Positions 9,326 to 19,281 of a stretch of DNA of 64,000 nucleotides are shown piece after piece. Both the position numbers and the translations under genes were made by a program. A model generated the notes under the pieces. It did no database searches, had not been told where the DNA came from, and saw nothing but the letters and a program-made list of their open reading frames with translations. The stretch spans positions 310,001-374,000 of the forward strand of contig NZ_LR217695.1 of assembly GCF_900698865.1 (NCBI RefSeq), read 5' to 3'. The stretch is from Buchnera aphidicola (Cinara cuneomaculata) (GTDB lineage Bacteria; Pseudomonadota; Gammaproteobacteria; Enterobacterales; Enterobacteriaceae). Numbering within the stretch: the first letter of the stretch is position 1; each line of letters begins with the position of its first letter.

Positions 9326-10672
9326 ATGAATACAAATATAATTAAAAAAAAAATATATATAAAAACATGGGGATGTCAAATGAATGACCACGACTCTTCC
9401 ATTATCGCTAATATATTAATAAAAACAAAAAATTACATTATTACAGAAACACCAGAACTATCTGATATTTTAATTTTAAATACATGTTCGATTAGAGAAA
9501 AAGCTCAAGAAAAATTATTTCATCAATTAGGTCGTTGGAAAAAATTAAAACAACAAAATTCTAATATTTTAATAGCAATTGGAGGATGTGTAGCTGCTCA
9601 AGAAGGAAAAAAAATTTATAAACGAGCGAAATTCATTAATATTATTTTTGGGCCTCAAACCTTGCATAATTTACCTGAATTGATAAAAAAAGCCTATAAA
9701 AATAAAAACTTAATAATTGATATAAAAACAAAATCATTAAAAAAATTTAATTATTCAATTAATAATACACTTAATAAAAAATTTACTTCATTTGTTACAA
9801 TCATAGAAGGATGTAACAAATATTGTTCTTTTTGTATTGTACCTTATACAAGGGGGCGAGAAGTTAGCAGAAATCAAAAAAATATATTATCAGAAATTAA
9901 ACAGCTTACTCGAATAGGTGTCCGAGAAGTAATACTACTAGGACAAACTGTAAATGCGTATCATACATACGATTTTATTAATAAAAAAAAATATAATTTT
10001 TCGGATTTATTATATTCCATATCAGAAATCCCAAAAATTGATCGAATCAGATATATTACTAGCCATCCAAAAGAATTTAACAATGATCTCATAGAGGCCT
10101 ATAAATATATTCCACAATTAACAAATTTTTTACATCTTCCTGTACAGAGTGGTTCCAATAAAGTTTTAAAATTAATGAAAAGAGGTTATTCAACAGAATA
10201 TTATGAAGATATAGTCAACAAATTAAAATTTATTCGTCCTACAATGAGCATTAGCTCTGACTTTATTGTGGGTTTTCCAGGAGAAACTAATCACGACTTC
10301 CAAAAAACTCTAGATTTTATTTCAAAAATTAATTTTGATACTAGTTATAGTTTTATTTATTCTAAAAGACCAGGTACAAGAGCTGCTAAATTAATAGATA
10401 ATACTCCAATAGAAGAGAAAAAAAATCGATTAGCAATTTTACAAAAAAAAATCATTCAACAATCTTTACAATGGAGAAGAAGAATGCTCGGTACAATTCA
10501 ATCGGTATTAGTTGAAGGACAAATGAAAAATAATATTAAAAATTTATACGGAAGAACAGAAAACAATAGAATTATTTGTTTTAAAGGAAAACCTGAACTC
10601 ATTGGACAATTTGTATCATTAAAAATAACAAAGATAAATTATTATACATACTTAAAAGGAGAAATCAATTAA
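9326..10672 (+). CDS. miaB: tRNA-2-methylthio-N6-dimethylallyladenosine synthase MiaB
   Basis: 448 residues (E. coli 474). The N-terminal MTTase domain carries three cluster cysteines in WGCQMND, NTCSIRE and GGCVAAQ. The radical SAM motif CxxxCxxC is GCNKYCSFCIVPYTRGRE, and a C-terminal TRAM domain follows. MiaB adds the methylthio group to ms2i6A37 of tRNAs reading UNN codons. It needs two [4Fe-4S] clusters; YgfZ, encoded 5 kb upstream, is a known helper for this enzyme in E. coli. Confidence 0.97.
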   Translation: MNTNIIKKKIYIKTWGCQMNDHDSSIIANILIKTKNYIITETPELSDILILNTCSIREKAQEKLFHQLGRWKKLKQQNSNILIAIGGCVAAQEGKKIYKRAKFINIIFGPQTLHNLPELIKKAYKNKNLIIDIKTKSLKKFNYSINNTLNKKFTSFVTIIEGCNKYCSFCIVPYTRGREVSRNQKNILSEIKQLTRIGVREVILLGQTVNAYHTYDFINKKKYNFSDLLYSISEIPKIDRIRYITSHPKEFNNDLIEAYKYIPQLTNFLHLPVQSGSNKVLKLMKRGYSTEYYEDIVNKLKFIRPTMSISSDFIVGFPGETNHDFQKTLDFISKINFDTSYSFIYSKRPGTRAAKLIDNTPIEEKKNRLAILQKKIIQQSLQWRRRMLGTIQSVLVEGQMKNNIKNLYGRTENNRIICFKGKPELIGQFVSLKITKINYYTYLKGEIN

Positions 10673-10740
10673 AAAAAATCATAATAAAAAATATAAATAA
10701 AATTTATTTATACAAATATATATAAATTAATTAATAAACT

Positions 10741-11205
10741 ATGAAAATATACGTACAAATTATGTGTAAAAAAAATTATTTTTTACCAAACAAAAAATAT
10801 TTTTTTTTATGGTTAAAAAAATTATTTTATAAAAATAAAGTAGAAATCACGATTAGAATAGTAAGTATAAAAGAAATAAAATATTTAAATAAAAAATATC
10901 GAAAGAAAAATATACCTACAAATGTATTATCTTTTCCGTCTACCGAAAATATAGAGATAAAACATAAATTTTATAATTATATCGGAGATATTATCCTATG
11001 TGCAAAATATATTAACCAAGAAGCTTTATTTTTAAAAAAATCAAAACTAGAACATTGGGCACACATGGTAATTCATTCTGCATTACATTTATTACATTAT
11101 ACGCATAACACTAGAAAATCTAGACATAAAATGCAAAAAATTGAAAAAAAAATAATGATTAGATTAGGATTTAATAATCCGTATAGTCTAATAAATATAA
11201 TTTAA
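10741..11205 (+). CDS. ybeY: endoribonuclease YbeY (16S rRNA maturation)
   Basis: 154 residues (E. coli 155). The zinc motif is at 112-122 as HSALHLLHYTH, keeping all three metal His (112, 116, 122) of the family pattern HGxLHLxGYDH. Both glycines and the Asp are replaced (Ser113, His119, Thr121). NVLSFP (61-66) and IGDIILC (81-87) are also conserved. YbeY takes part in 3' maturation of 16S rRNA and ribosome quality control. It follows miaB as in E. coli, with ybeZ lost from between them and ybeX and lnt lost after it. Confidence 0.93.
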   Translation: MKIYVQIMCKKNYFLPNKKYFFLWLKKLFYKNKVEITIRIVSIKEIKYLNKKYRKKNIPTNVLSFPSTENIEIKHKFYNYIGDIILCAKYINQEALFLKKSKLEHWAHMVIHSALHLLHYTHNTRKSRHKMQKIEKKIMIRLGFNNPYSLINII

Positions 11206-11290
11206 AAATGAATATTGAAATTTGTCAAATAAATTATTATAATATATATCAAATATTCTATTTTAATATTAATGTATAAATTAATTTATA

Positions 11291-11333
11291 AAACATAACA
11301 ATATTTTTTTTAAAAAAAAATATTGTTATGTTT
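11291..11333. repeat. 43-nt near-perfect palindrome just upstream of leuS
   Basis: The arms are AAACATAACAATA plus eight T (11291-11311) and nine A plus TATTGTTATGTTT (11312-11333). They form a stem of about 20 bp with a minimal loop. It ends 15 nt before the leuS start I favour and covers an alternative upstream ATG at 11328. It may be a terminator after ybeY or a leader hairpin of leuS. In an mRNA it would leave the AGGA ribosome-binding site exposed just past the stem. Confidence 0.7.
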
Positions 11334-11348
11334 ATTAACAGGAAAAAT

Positions 11349-13907
11349 ATGGAAGATACTAGCTATAATCCAAAAAAAATAGAATCAATCGTTCAAAAAT
11401 ATTGGATAAAAAATAAAACATTTTCTGTAATTGAAGATGAAACAAAACAAAAATTCTACTGCTTACCTATGATACCCTATCCGTCAGGTAAATTACATAT
11501 GGGGCACGTTCGTAATTATACTATTAGTGATGTAATTTCACGTTATCAACGAATGTTAGGTAAAAATGTATTGCAGCCAATTGGTTGGGATGCTTTCGGA
11601 TTACCGGCTGAAGAAACAGCAATAAAAAAAAATATTTCGCCTCATGAATGGACATTAAAAAATATATCCATTATGAAAAAACAATTACAATCACTTGGAT
11701 TTAGTTATGATTGGAACAGAGAAATTACAACATGTCAACCTGAATATTATCGTTGGGAACAATTATTTTTTATAAAATTATTTAAAAAAAATCTTGTTTA
11801 TAAAAAAAAAACTATAGTAAATTGGTGTAGTACTGATAACACTGTTCTGGCTAACGAACAAGCTCAAGACGGTAAATGCTGGAGATGCGGGTCTAATGTT
11901 ACATTTAAAAAAATATCACAGTGGTTTATTAAAATTACTGCTTATGTAGAAGAATTACTAAACGATCTAAAATTATTAAATAATTGGCCGAAAGAAGTAA
12001 TTTCTATGCAAAAAAATTGGATAGGAAAATCAAAAGGAATTAAAATAAAATGTATTATACATAATAATAATTATTTTTTAGATATATATACTACTAAACC
12101 TGAAACTATAATGGATATAACATTTTTTGCTATTTCAATGCATCATCCATTAATTTATAATTTACTTAAAAAAAATGATAAAATTAATCAATTTTTAAAA
12201 AACAATATTGATATATTAAGTACTGATTTTAAAAATAGCAATAATTTATTTGGTATTAATACAAATTTATTTGTATTACATCCTATCACTAAAACTAAGA
12301 TACCATTATGGATAACAAATTATGTTCGACACGATTATGCTACCGGTGCCATTATGGCCGTACCCAATCACAACAAAATAGATTATTCGTTCGCTAAATT
12401 ATATGATATTCCAATCAAAGCAATATTTTCTAAAAAAACCAATCAAAATATAAAAAAAAATATAAATTTAATAAATTCAGTGCAATTAAATAATTTTACT
12501 GTAAAAAAAGTACGTCAAAAAATTATCAAAATACTTATTAAAAAAAAAATAGCTAAATTATATATATGTTATAAAATAAAGGATTGGTGTATTTCTCGCC
12601 AAAGATATTGGGGGGCTCCTATTCCTATGGTTATTAATGATAAAGACAATATCTTACCGGTTCCAGAAAAAGAATTACCTATTATATTACCGCAATATAT
12701 ACATAAAAATAAATGTATTAAATCATTAAAATTATATACTAAATGGATGCATACGAAAATAAACGGCAATAAAGTAATCAGAGAAAGTGACACATTTGAT
12801 ACTTTTATGGAGTCTTCTTGGTACTATGCACGATACACCAATCCGCATTTAAATACTGACATCTTAGATAGTAAATCTACTAAATATTGGTTACCTGTCG
12901 ATCAGTACATCGGAGGAATCGAACATGCTGTAATGCATTTAATATATTTCAGATTTTATCATAAATTATTACGTGATTTTGGATATGTTGATTCAGCAGA
13001 ACCAGTTAAAAAATTAATCTGTCAAGGTATGGTAGTAATAGATTCCTTTTACATTCGGCGTAAAAATGGAAATAAAAAATGGTTATCGCCATCTAAATTA
13101 AATATTATTCGAAATAAAGACGGTAAAATTACTCAAGTTTATAAAAAAAATTGTTCTGATAAAATCATATACGCCGGTAAAATAAAAATGTCGAAATCAA
13201 AAAATAACGGCATTGACCCTCATTATATTATTAATCAATATGGCGCTGATACCCTAAGATTGTTTTTAATGTTCGCGGCTCCAATTCACAAGTCATTAAA
13301 CTGGGACTCTCGCAGCATTATTGGTATGCATAGATTTTTAAATAAAATGTGGAATTTTATATATAAAAATAACATAAAAAATATTAACAATAAATCTAAA
13401 TATGTATTGTACGATCAAGATCGTATCCAATATAAATTAAATAATACTATTATTAACGTTACTAACGATATACAAAATACTAATTCATATAATACCGCCA
13501 TTGCCCATATAATAAAATTTTTTAATTATATTGAAAACACATACAATAAGAACCAAATAAACAAAAATAACCTAAAAAAATCTTTGGAATGTATCATAAA
13601 AATGATGTATCCATTTACACCACATATATGTTTTATATTATGGAAAAAAATACGCGGAGACAAATATTGTATTGATACTGAAAAATGGCCGTCAATTAAT
13701 AAACATTTAATTATCAAAAATACTTCTATCATTGTAATCCAGATAAACGGAAAAAAAAGAAATATTGTCAAAATTAAAAATAATTTACCAAAAAAAGAAG
13801 TTATTAACTTAGTTAATAATATACAAAATATGAAAAAATATTTTCATAAAAAAAATATAAAAAAAATAATTTACATACCTAATAAAATTATTAATTTTGT
13901 TTTATAA
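11349..13907 (+). CDS. leuS: leucyl-tRNA synthetase (class I)
   Basis: 852 residues from the ATG at 11349 (E. coli 860). An AGGA ribosome-binding site 5-6 nt upstream and alignment to the E. coli N-terminus favour this start; an in-frame ATG at 11328 lies inside the palindrome. Class I HIGH appears as HMGH in PYPSGKLHMGHVRNYT. KMSKS is at about 613-617. The CP1 editing domain is present (ATGAIMAVPNHN, with the discriminating Thr and Asp residues). The gene charges tRNA-Leu. holA follows after 18 nt; lptE, which separates them in E. coli, is lost. Confidence 0.97.
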   Translation: MEDTSYNPKKIESIVQKYWIKNKTFSVIEDETKQKFYCLPMIPYPSGKLHMGHVRNYTISDVISRYQRMLGKNVLQPIGWDAFGLPAEETAIKKNISPHEWTLKNISIMKKQLQSLGFSYDWNREITTCQPEYYRWEQLFFIKLFKKNLVYKKKTIVNWCSTDNTVLANEQAQDGKCWRCGSNVTFKKISQWFIKITAYVEELLNDLKLLNNWPKEVISMQKNWIGKSKGIKIKCIIHNNNYFLDIYTTKPETIMDITFFAISMHHPLIYNLLKKNDKINQFLKNNIDILSTDFKNSNNLFGINTNLFVLHPITKTKIPLWITNYVRHDYATGAIMAVPNHNKIDYSFAKLYDIPIKAIFSKKTNQNIKKNINLINSVQLNNFTVKKVRQKIIKILIKKKIAKLYICYKIKDWCISRQRYWGAPIPMVINDKDNILPVPEKELPIILPQYIHKNKCIKSLKLYTKWMHTKINGNKVIRESDTFDTFMESSWYYARYTNPHLNTDILDSKSTKYWLPVDQYIGGIEHAVMHLIYFRFYHKLLRDFGYVDSAEPVKKLICQGMVVIDSFYIRRKNGNKKWLSPSKLNIIRNKDGKITQVYKKNCSDKIIYAGKIKMSKSKNNGIDPHYIINQYGADTLRLFLMFAAPIHKSLNWDSRSIIGMHRFLNKMWNFIYKNNIKNINNKSKYVLYDQDRIQYKLNNTIINVTNDIQNTNSYNTAIAHIIKFFNYIENTYNKNQINKNNLKKSLECIIKMMYPFTPHICFILWKKIRGDKYCIDTEKWPSINKHLIIKNTSIIVIQINGKKRNIVKIKNNLPKKEVINLVNNIQNMKKYFHKKNIKKIIYIPNKIINFVL

Positions 13908-13925
13908 AGCAGTAAAAATAATTAT

Positions 13926-14918
13926 ATGATTATAGATACTATGCATTTAAAAAAATATATACATCAAAATAAAGTATTTACATATATAATATTAGAATCT
14001 AAATATATTTTTATCAAAGAAAATAGAAAAATTATTTTTGACTATTTTAAAAAAAAAAAAAATAAAAAAAAAAATATTACAATAAATAATAACGATGATT
14101 GGAATAATTTTTTTAATTTATTAAAACAACAAAATTTGTTTTCTGATAGACAATTGTTTAATATAACTGTATATGATACTATAATATCCAAAGATTTACA
14201 AAGTTATTTAAATAAATTAAAATATTTTTCTAATAAAAAAATTATAAAAATTTTTTACTTTCCGAATCTTAAGAAAAATGCATTAAATCATAATTTTTTA
14301 TACAATTATATAAAAAATATTGGAATTATAATAAATAATTCATTATCATATATAAAAAATATACATTATTGGATTAATCGTAAAATTAAAATTAATAATC
14401 TTAATGTTACTCCGTCTGCAAAAAATTTTTTATTTGATATAAGTCGAGTAAGTTTTAATGTATTTACAAATTTAATAGAAAATATAATATTATTATATCC
14501 AAATACTATTATTACATACGATATGTTACGTAAATACTTTAAATCCATTAAAATGTTCAACTATTATGATTGGATTCAATCAATCATACTTAATGATAAA
14601 CAAAAAACACTCAAAATATTATTACAATTAAAAACACAAAAATATGATTTTACTAAATTAGTAAATTCCTATAAAACATTAATATATATTATTTTATATT
14701 ATAAAAAAAAGATATTTATCCAGAACAACTATATAAATAGTATAGTATATAAAAAAAAAATAATGCAATTATCATTGCATTCATTAATAAGACGAAATAA
14801 TATAAAAATAATAATTTTAATATTAAAATTATTAAAAAAAATTGAATTATGCATACAAAATAACCAAATAGATATTATTTGGATGCATTTAAAAACATTA
14901 TCAGTTATTTTAAATTAA
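13926..14918 (+). CDS. holA: DNA polymerase III delta subunit (clamp-loader wrench)
   Basis: 330 residues (E. coli 343). Recognised by position after leuS and by alignment of DWNNFFNLLKQQNLFSDRQ with the E. coli DWNAIFSLCQAMSLFASRQ region, and of the C-terminal ELCIQNN..IWMHLKTLSVIL. Delta opens the beta clamp within the delta-delta'-gamma loader. The reading frame passes through an A14 run (14049-14062) and an A11 run (14064-14074), encoding KKKKNKKKN. Any slippage there destroys the frame. nadD, next in E. coli, is absent. Confidence 0.9.
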   Translation: MIIDTMHLKKYIHQNKVFTYIILESKYIFIKENRKIIFDYFKKKKNKKKNITINNNDDWNNFFNLLKQQNLFSDRQLFNITVYDTIISKDLQSYLNKLKYFSNKKIIKIFYFPNLKKNALNHNFLYNYIKNIGIIINNSLSYIKNIHYWINRKIKINNLNVTPSAKNFLFDISRVSFNVFTNLIENIILLYPNTIITYDMLRKYFKSIKMFNYYDWIQSIILNDKQKTLKILLQLKTQKYDFTKLVNSYKTLIYIILYYKKKIFIQNNYINSIVYKKKIMQLSLHSLIRRNNIKIIILILKLLKKIELCIQNNQIDIIWMHLKTLSVILN

Positions 14919-14991
14919 TAAATTTTTATTATTATCATATATATAATAGAAATTATATTTTCAATCAAAAAATATTTATGAGATATATGTT

Positions 14992-15240
14992 ATGACATAT
15001 ACGTTAAATTTATTAGGACTACGATGTCCGGAAGTAATTATGGTATTACGAAAAACTGCAAGAAAATTACAAAAAGGACAAAAAATTCTTTTATTAACAG
15101 ATGACAAATTTAGCAATAAAGATATTATTCTATTTTGTAGGTTTATGGAGCATAAATTATTATCTAATTCATTCGAAACTATTCCGTATACATATTTAAT
15201 TGAAATTAAAACAAAAATATCACAGAATCATTATCAATAA
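14992..15240 (+). CDS. tusA: sulfur-carrier protein TusA
   Basis: 82 residues (E. coli 81). It holds the persulfide-carrying Cys in LGLRCPEVIMVLRKT and the C-terminal FMEHKLL..PYTYLI block. TusA takes sulfur from IscS and passes it through TusBCD and TusE to MnmA for 2-thiouridine at U34 of tRNA. TusE is encoded at 29.8 kb; the other partners must lie outside the window. The stop is 3 nt from the convergent asd stop. Confidence 0.94.
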   Translation: MTYTLNLLGLRCPEVIMVLRKTARKLQKGQKILLLTDDKFSNKDIILFCRFMEHKLLSNSFETIPYTYLIEIKTKISQNHYQ

Positions 15241-15243
15241 AAC

Positions 15244-16356
15244 TTATTGATTGATTAAAATATTTAAAATACGACGTAACGGTTCAGCTGCTCCCCATAA
15301 TAATTGATCCCCTACAGAAAAAGCAGATAAATATTTTTTTCCAATGTTTAATTTTTTAATACGACCAATAGGAATATTTAATGTGCCAGTAACTTGTAAT
15401 GGATTTAATTCATGCATCGTATCATTAAAAGTATTATCTACAACTTTTACCCAAGAATTATGAGACGAAATTAACGATTTAATCTCTTTAATAGAAATAT
15501 CGTGACATAATTTTATTGTAAATGATTGACTATGGCATCTTAAAGATGGAACTCTAACGCATACTCCATCAATAAAAATATTTTGTTTGGTATTTAATAT
15601 TTTATTTGTTTCCGCCATACCTTTCCATTCTTCTTTGGTTTGACCATTTTGCATAGATACATCAATCCATGGGATTAAATTTCCTAATAACGGCCCTTTT
15701 AATTTTGTACTAGAGTAATTAATATTATTTAATGATGAAGTAAATATTTTTTCTATTTCTAAAATAGATGCATTTGACGATAAATATGTAGAGATATTTT
15801 TATATACATAACCTATTTGTTCTAATAACTCGAGCATACTTTGAGAGCCACTACCAGAAACAGATTGATAGGTAGATACAGAGATCCAATCAATCAAGTT
15901 GTTAGAAAATAATCCACCCAAAGCCATCAACATTAAACTAACAGTACAATTACCTCCAACAAAAGTCTTAATTCCCTTTTCTATACCTAGTTTAATATCG
16001 TTAAAATTAATTGGATCTAATACAATAATTGATTTTTTATTCATTCTCAAATACGAAGACGCATCGATCCAATAACCTTTCCATCCAATATCTTTTAATT
16101 TCGAATAAATTTGTATAGTATATTTTTCTCCTTGACATGATACAATGATATCTAACGTACTTAAATATTCAAGATTATACGCATCTTCTAATCGTGAAGA
16201 TACGCGATTAGATACATTCGGAGGTGTACCATACATTTGTGATGTAGTAAAAAATACTGAACGAAAATTTAAAAAATCATTATTTTTTCGTAAACGATCT
16301 AATAAAACGGAACCTACCATTCCTCTCCAACCAATAAATCCTACTAACATTTTCAT
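15244..16356 (-). CDS. asd: aspartate-semialdehyde dehydrogenase
   Basis: 370 residues (E. coli 367). NADP-binding GFIGWRGMVGSVL is at the N-terminus, and the catalytic Cys137 is in FVGGNCTVSLMLMALGG. It reduces aspartyl phosphate to aspartate semialdehyde, the branch point to lysine, diaminopimelate for the wall, threonine and methionine. The intact active site fits nutritional provisioning together with lysA in this window. It is divergent from pgk across a 414-nt spacer. Confidence 0.97.
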   Translation of the reverse strand: MKMLVGFIGWRGMVGSVLLDRLRKNNDFLNFRSVFFTTSQMYGTPPNVSNRVSSRLEDAYNLEYLSTLDIIVSCQGEKYTIQIYSKLKDIGWKGYWIDASSYLRMNKKSIIVLDPINFNDIKLGIEKGIKTFVGGNCTVSLMLMALGGLFSNNLIDWISVSTYQSVSGSGSQSMLELLEQIGYVYKNISTYLSSNASILEIEKIFTSSLNNINYSSTKLKGPLLGNLIPWIDVSMQNGQTKEEWKGMAETNKILNTKQNIFIDGVCVRVPSLRCHSQSFTIKLCHDISIKEIKSLISSHNSWVKVVDNTFNDTMHELNPLQVTGTLNIPIGRIKKLNIGKKYLSAFSVGDQLLWGAAEPLRRILNILINQ

Positions 16357-16770
16357 CGTTATAATTCTCTATATTAGAGTACGGATAATAAAAATATTGA
16401 ACATAATATGTTGCATATGTATATATATATTTTATACATATAATTAATTCTATTATATATTTTAATAGAATTAAAGTAAATATAATTAAAATTATTTAAT
16501 ATTTCATTATAAAAATAAGTTATTAAAATTAATAAATTAATTATACATTAAATAATGTTAAATTATATAAATATAATAATATTATATACAAAATCATGTA
16601 TATATAAAATTATATTTTATATATAATACATACATATTTATTATTGTTATAATATAAAAATGCTTATTTTTTTAAAAAATATTATCTATAAATAAATCTA
16701 AATAGTTGTTTAAACCATACTTTCTATCATCAAAAGTACTTTACATAAATTAATTATGAAGGAAAATAAA
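16357..16770. other. gene-free divergent region, asd/pgk
   Basis: About 414 nt of AT-rich DNA between divergent asd and pgk. In E. coli epd precedes pgk; no trace of it is visible. A hairpin with a 12-bp stem (TTAATTCTATTA and its complement) and a 7-nt loop lies at 16444-16474. It must contain promoters for both genes, but none stands out against the background. An AAGGA ribosome-binding site at 16759-16763 serves pgk. Confidence 0.6.
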
Positions 16771-17916
16771 ATGTTACATATGAAGAATATTAATTTAGAA
16801 AATAAACGAGTATTTATTAGATTAGATTTAAACGTTCCTTTAGATGGTGAAAAAATCATCTCTAGCGAACGCATTGACCGTGCACTTCCAACTATACAAT
16901 TAGCATTAAAAAAAAATGCTAAAATAATATTAGCTTCTCATTTAGGTAGACCAAAAGAAGGATGCTACGATAAAAAATTATCTTTATTACCTGTTTTTAA
17001 ATATTTAAAAAAAAAATTATATGGTACTAACATAATTTTTTATAAAAAATATTTAGAAGGAATTAACGTAGAATCTAATCAAATTGTGTTACTAGAAAAT
17101 GTTCGATTTAACTACGGTGAAATAACTAACGATATCGAATTGTCTAAAAAATATGCTAATTTATGTGATATTTTTATAATGGATGCTTTTGCTACAGCTC
17201 ATCGAATAGAAGCTTCAACATATGGTATATGTAACTTTGTGAAAAAATCATGTATCGGTCCGTTATTATATTCTGAAATAAAAATACTAAAAAATATATT
17301 AAATAAACCAAAACATCCTATCGTTACTATCGTTGGTGGAGCAAAAGTATCAACAAAAATTAAATTATTAAGTTCATTATTAAAAATTACAGATACAATG
17401 TTATTAGGTGGAGGTATCGCTAATACATTTATTTCTATCTTCCATTCTGTAGGTAAATCCTTACATGAAAAAAATTTTAAAAATAAAGCAAAAATCTTAT
17501 TTGATACAAATAAAATAATTTTACCGGTTGATTCTCGTGTTAGTACATCTTATTCAATCAATGCTACTGCAACCATAAAACCAGTTTCAAATATATTACC
17601 TCATGAAGAAATATTAGATATCGGTAATGAGACTATTAAAAATTATAAATCAATCATTAAACAAGCTAATACAATATTATGGAATGGACCTATGGGTGTT
17701 TTTGAATTTCCAAATTTTAGAAGAGGAACTGAAGAAATTGCTAAATCAATTGCATATTGTGCAGCTTATTCCGTTGCAGGAGGAGGAGATACTATAGCTG
17801 TAATTAATTTATTTAACCTATATAATAATATTTCTTATATTTCTACGGGTGGAGGAGCATTTTTAGAGTTTATAGAAAACAAAACATTACCGATTCTAGA
17901 AAAATTAAAAAACTAA
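16771..17916 (+). CDS. pgk: phosphoglycerate kinase
   Basis: 381 residues from the ATG at 16771, chosen because AAGGA lies 7 nt upstream and because the E. coli protein (387) begins at the same point; an in-frame ATG at 16756 would swallow that site. Conserved blocks are RVFIRLDLNVPLDG, SHLGRP, VLENVRF, MDAFATAHR, GGAKVSTK, NGPMGVFEFPNFRRGTE, and GGGDT. It makes ATP from 1,3-bisphosphoglycerate in glycolysis. It is followed by fbaA and mscS as in E. coli, with epd missing upstream. Confidence 0.97.
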   Translation: MLHMKNINLENKRVFIRLDLNVPLDGEKIISSERIDRALPTIQLALKKNAKIILASHLGRPKEGCYDKKLSLLPVFKYLKKKLYGTNIIFYKKYLEGINVESNQIVLLENVRFNYGEITNDIELSKKYANLCDIFIMDAFATAHRIEASTYGICNFVKKSCIGPLLYSEIKILKNILNKPKHPIVTIVGGAKVSTKIKLLSSLLKITDTMLLGGGIANTFISIFHSVGKSLHEKNFKNKAKILFDTNKIILPVDSRVSTSYSINATATIKPVSNILPHEEILDIGNETIKNYKSIIKQANTILWNGPMGVFEFPNFRRGTEEIAKSIAYCAAYSVAGGGDTIAVINLFNLYNNISYISTGGGAFLEFIENKTLPILEKLKN

Positions 17917-17983
17917 TAAATTATATAATTTATCTTTAATTCATAAAAATACTAACAATATACATTAAAAACGGAATAACAAA

Positions 17984-19060
17984 ATGACATGCAAAATTTT
18001 AAATTTTATTAAACCAGGAGTATTGAACGCTGAAGAAACAAAAATTTTATTTTCATTAGCTAAAAAATATAAATTCGCTATACCTGCAATTAACTGTATT
18101 AGTACTGATTCAATCAATTGTGTATTAGAATCTGCTTCGCAAATGAAATCTCCTATTATTATTCAATTTTCATATGGAGGAGCTCAGTTTATAAGTGGAT
18201 TAGGATTAAAAAACAATCATATCCATGCAATAGCAGGAGCTATATCAGGAGCACAGCACGTTCATATGATATCTAAATACTATAATATTCCTGTAATATT
18301 ACATACAGATCATTGTGAACTCGACCATATTGCATGGATTGACGGATTAATTATTGAAGGTAAAAAATTTTTTAAACGTAATAAACGTCCTCTATTTTCA
18401 TCTCATATGCTAGATTTATCCAAAGAAAATATTAAGAAAAATATTAATATATCATCACAATATTTAATAAAAATAACTAAATTAAATATGATGTTAGAAA
18501 TGGAATTAGGTTGTACTGGAGGAGAAGAAGACGGAATTAATAATACAAACATAAACAAAAAACTTTTATATACTGATACTCAAGATATTTTTTATACATT
18601 TAAAAAATTCAATAAAATTAGTAATAATTTTTTTATTGCTGCAGCATTTGGTAATGTACATGGTGTATATCAACCCGGACAAGTATTGCTTAAACCTTCC
18701 ATTTTAAAAAGAGCACAAAAATATATCAGTAATGTAGAAAAATTACCAAAAAATCCATTAAATTTCGTTTTTCATGGAGGGTCAGGAACTGATATAAATG
18801 ATATTAAAAAATCTATTAAATATGGAGTCGTTAAATTCAATATTGATACTGATATGCAGTGGAACTATTGGTCAGGAGTATTAAATTTTTATTTAAAAAA
18901 CAAACAATATTTACATAGTCAACTAGGGAACGATCAGGGGTCGGATAAACCAAATAAAAAATATTATGATCCTCGAGTCTGGTTAAGACAAGCACAAAAA
19001 AATTCAATTGAATACTTAAAAAAAATGTTTGAAACCTTAAATTCTTGTAATACATTATAA
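17984..19060 (+). CDS. fbaA: fructose-bisphosphate aldolase, class II
   Basis: 358 residues (E. coli 359). Metal and active-site motifs are HTDHC, LEMELGCTGGEEDG, GNVHGVY and FVFHGGSGT. C-terminal NKKYYDPRVWLR is also conserved. It is a Zn-dependent enzyme splitting fructose-1,6-bisphosphate in glycolysis. It lies 67 nt downstream of pgk and probably shares its transcript. Confidence 0.97.
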   Translation: MTCKILNFIKPGVLNAEETKILFSLAKKYKFAIPAINCISTDSINCVLESASQMKSPIIIQFSYGGAQFISGLGLKNNHIHAIAGAISGAQHVHMISKYYNIPVILHTDHCELDHIAWIDGLIIEGKKFFKRNKRPLFSSHMLDLSKENIKKNINISSQYLIKITKLNMMLEMELGCTGGEEDGINNTNINKKLLYTDTQDIFYTFKKFNKISNNFFIAAAFGNVHGVYQPGQVLLKPSILKRAQKYISNVEKLPKNPLNFVFHGGSGTDINDIKKSIKYGVVKFNIDTDMQWNYWSGVLNFYLKNKQYLHSQLGNDQGSDKPNKKYYDPRVWLRQAQKNSIEYLKKMFETLNSCNTL

Positions 19061-19281
19061 AATGTAATATACGTATTATTTTATAATAAAGAATATAATC
19101 GTGATAATATCCATATATTATTTTTATCATTTAAAATAAATATAGATTTTTATCTATCATAAAAAATTTATTAATAGAAAATACTATTCCATGCAATTAA
19201 ATTAATTTAATTTATAAATTAATTTTTATGATTTATAAAAAATAAAAATATTTATTTTCAAAAATCTGTAAAAAATAAAAA

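Noticed and set aside
16145-16447. 100-codon plus-strand frame antisense to asd
   Set aside because: Shadow of the conserved asd frame, which has the catalytic Cys and full-length similarity.
16756-16770. Upstream ATG of pgk
   Set aside because: It contains the AAGGA ribosome-binding site of the ATG at 16771.
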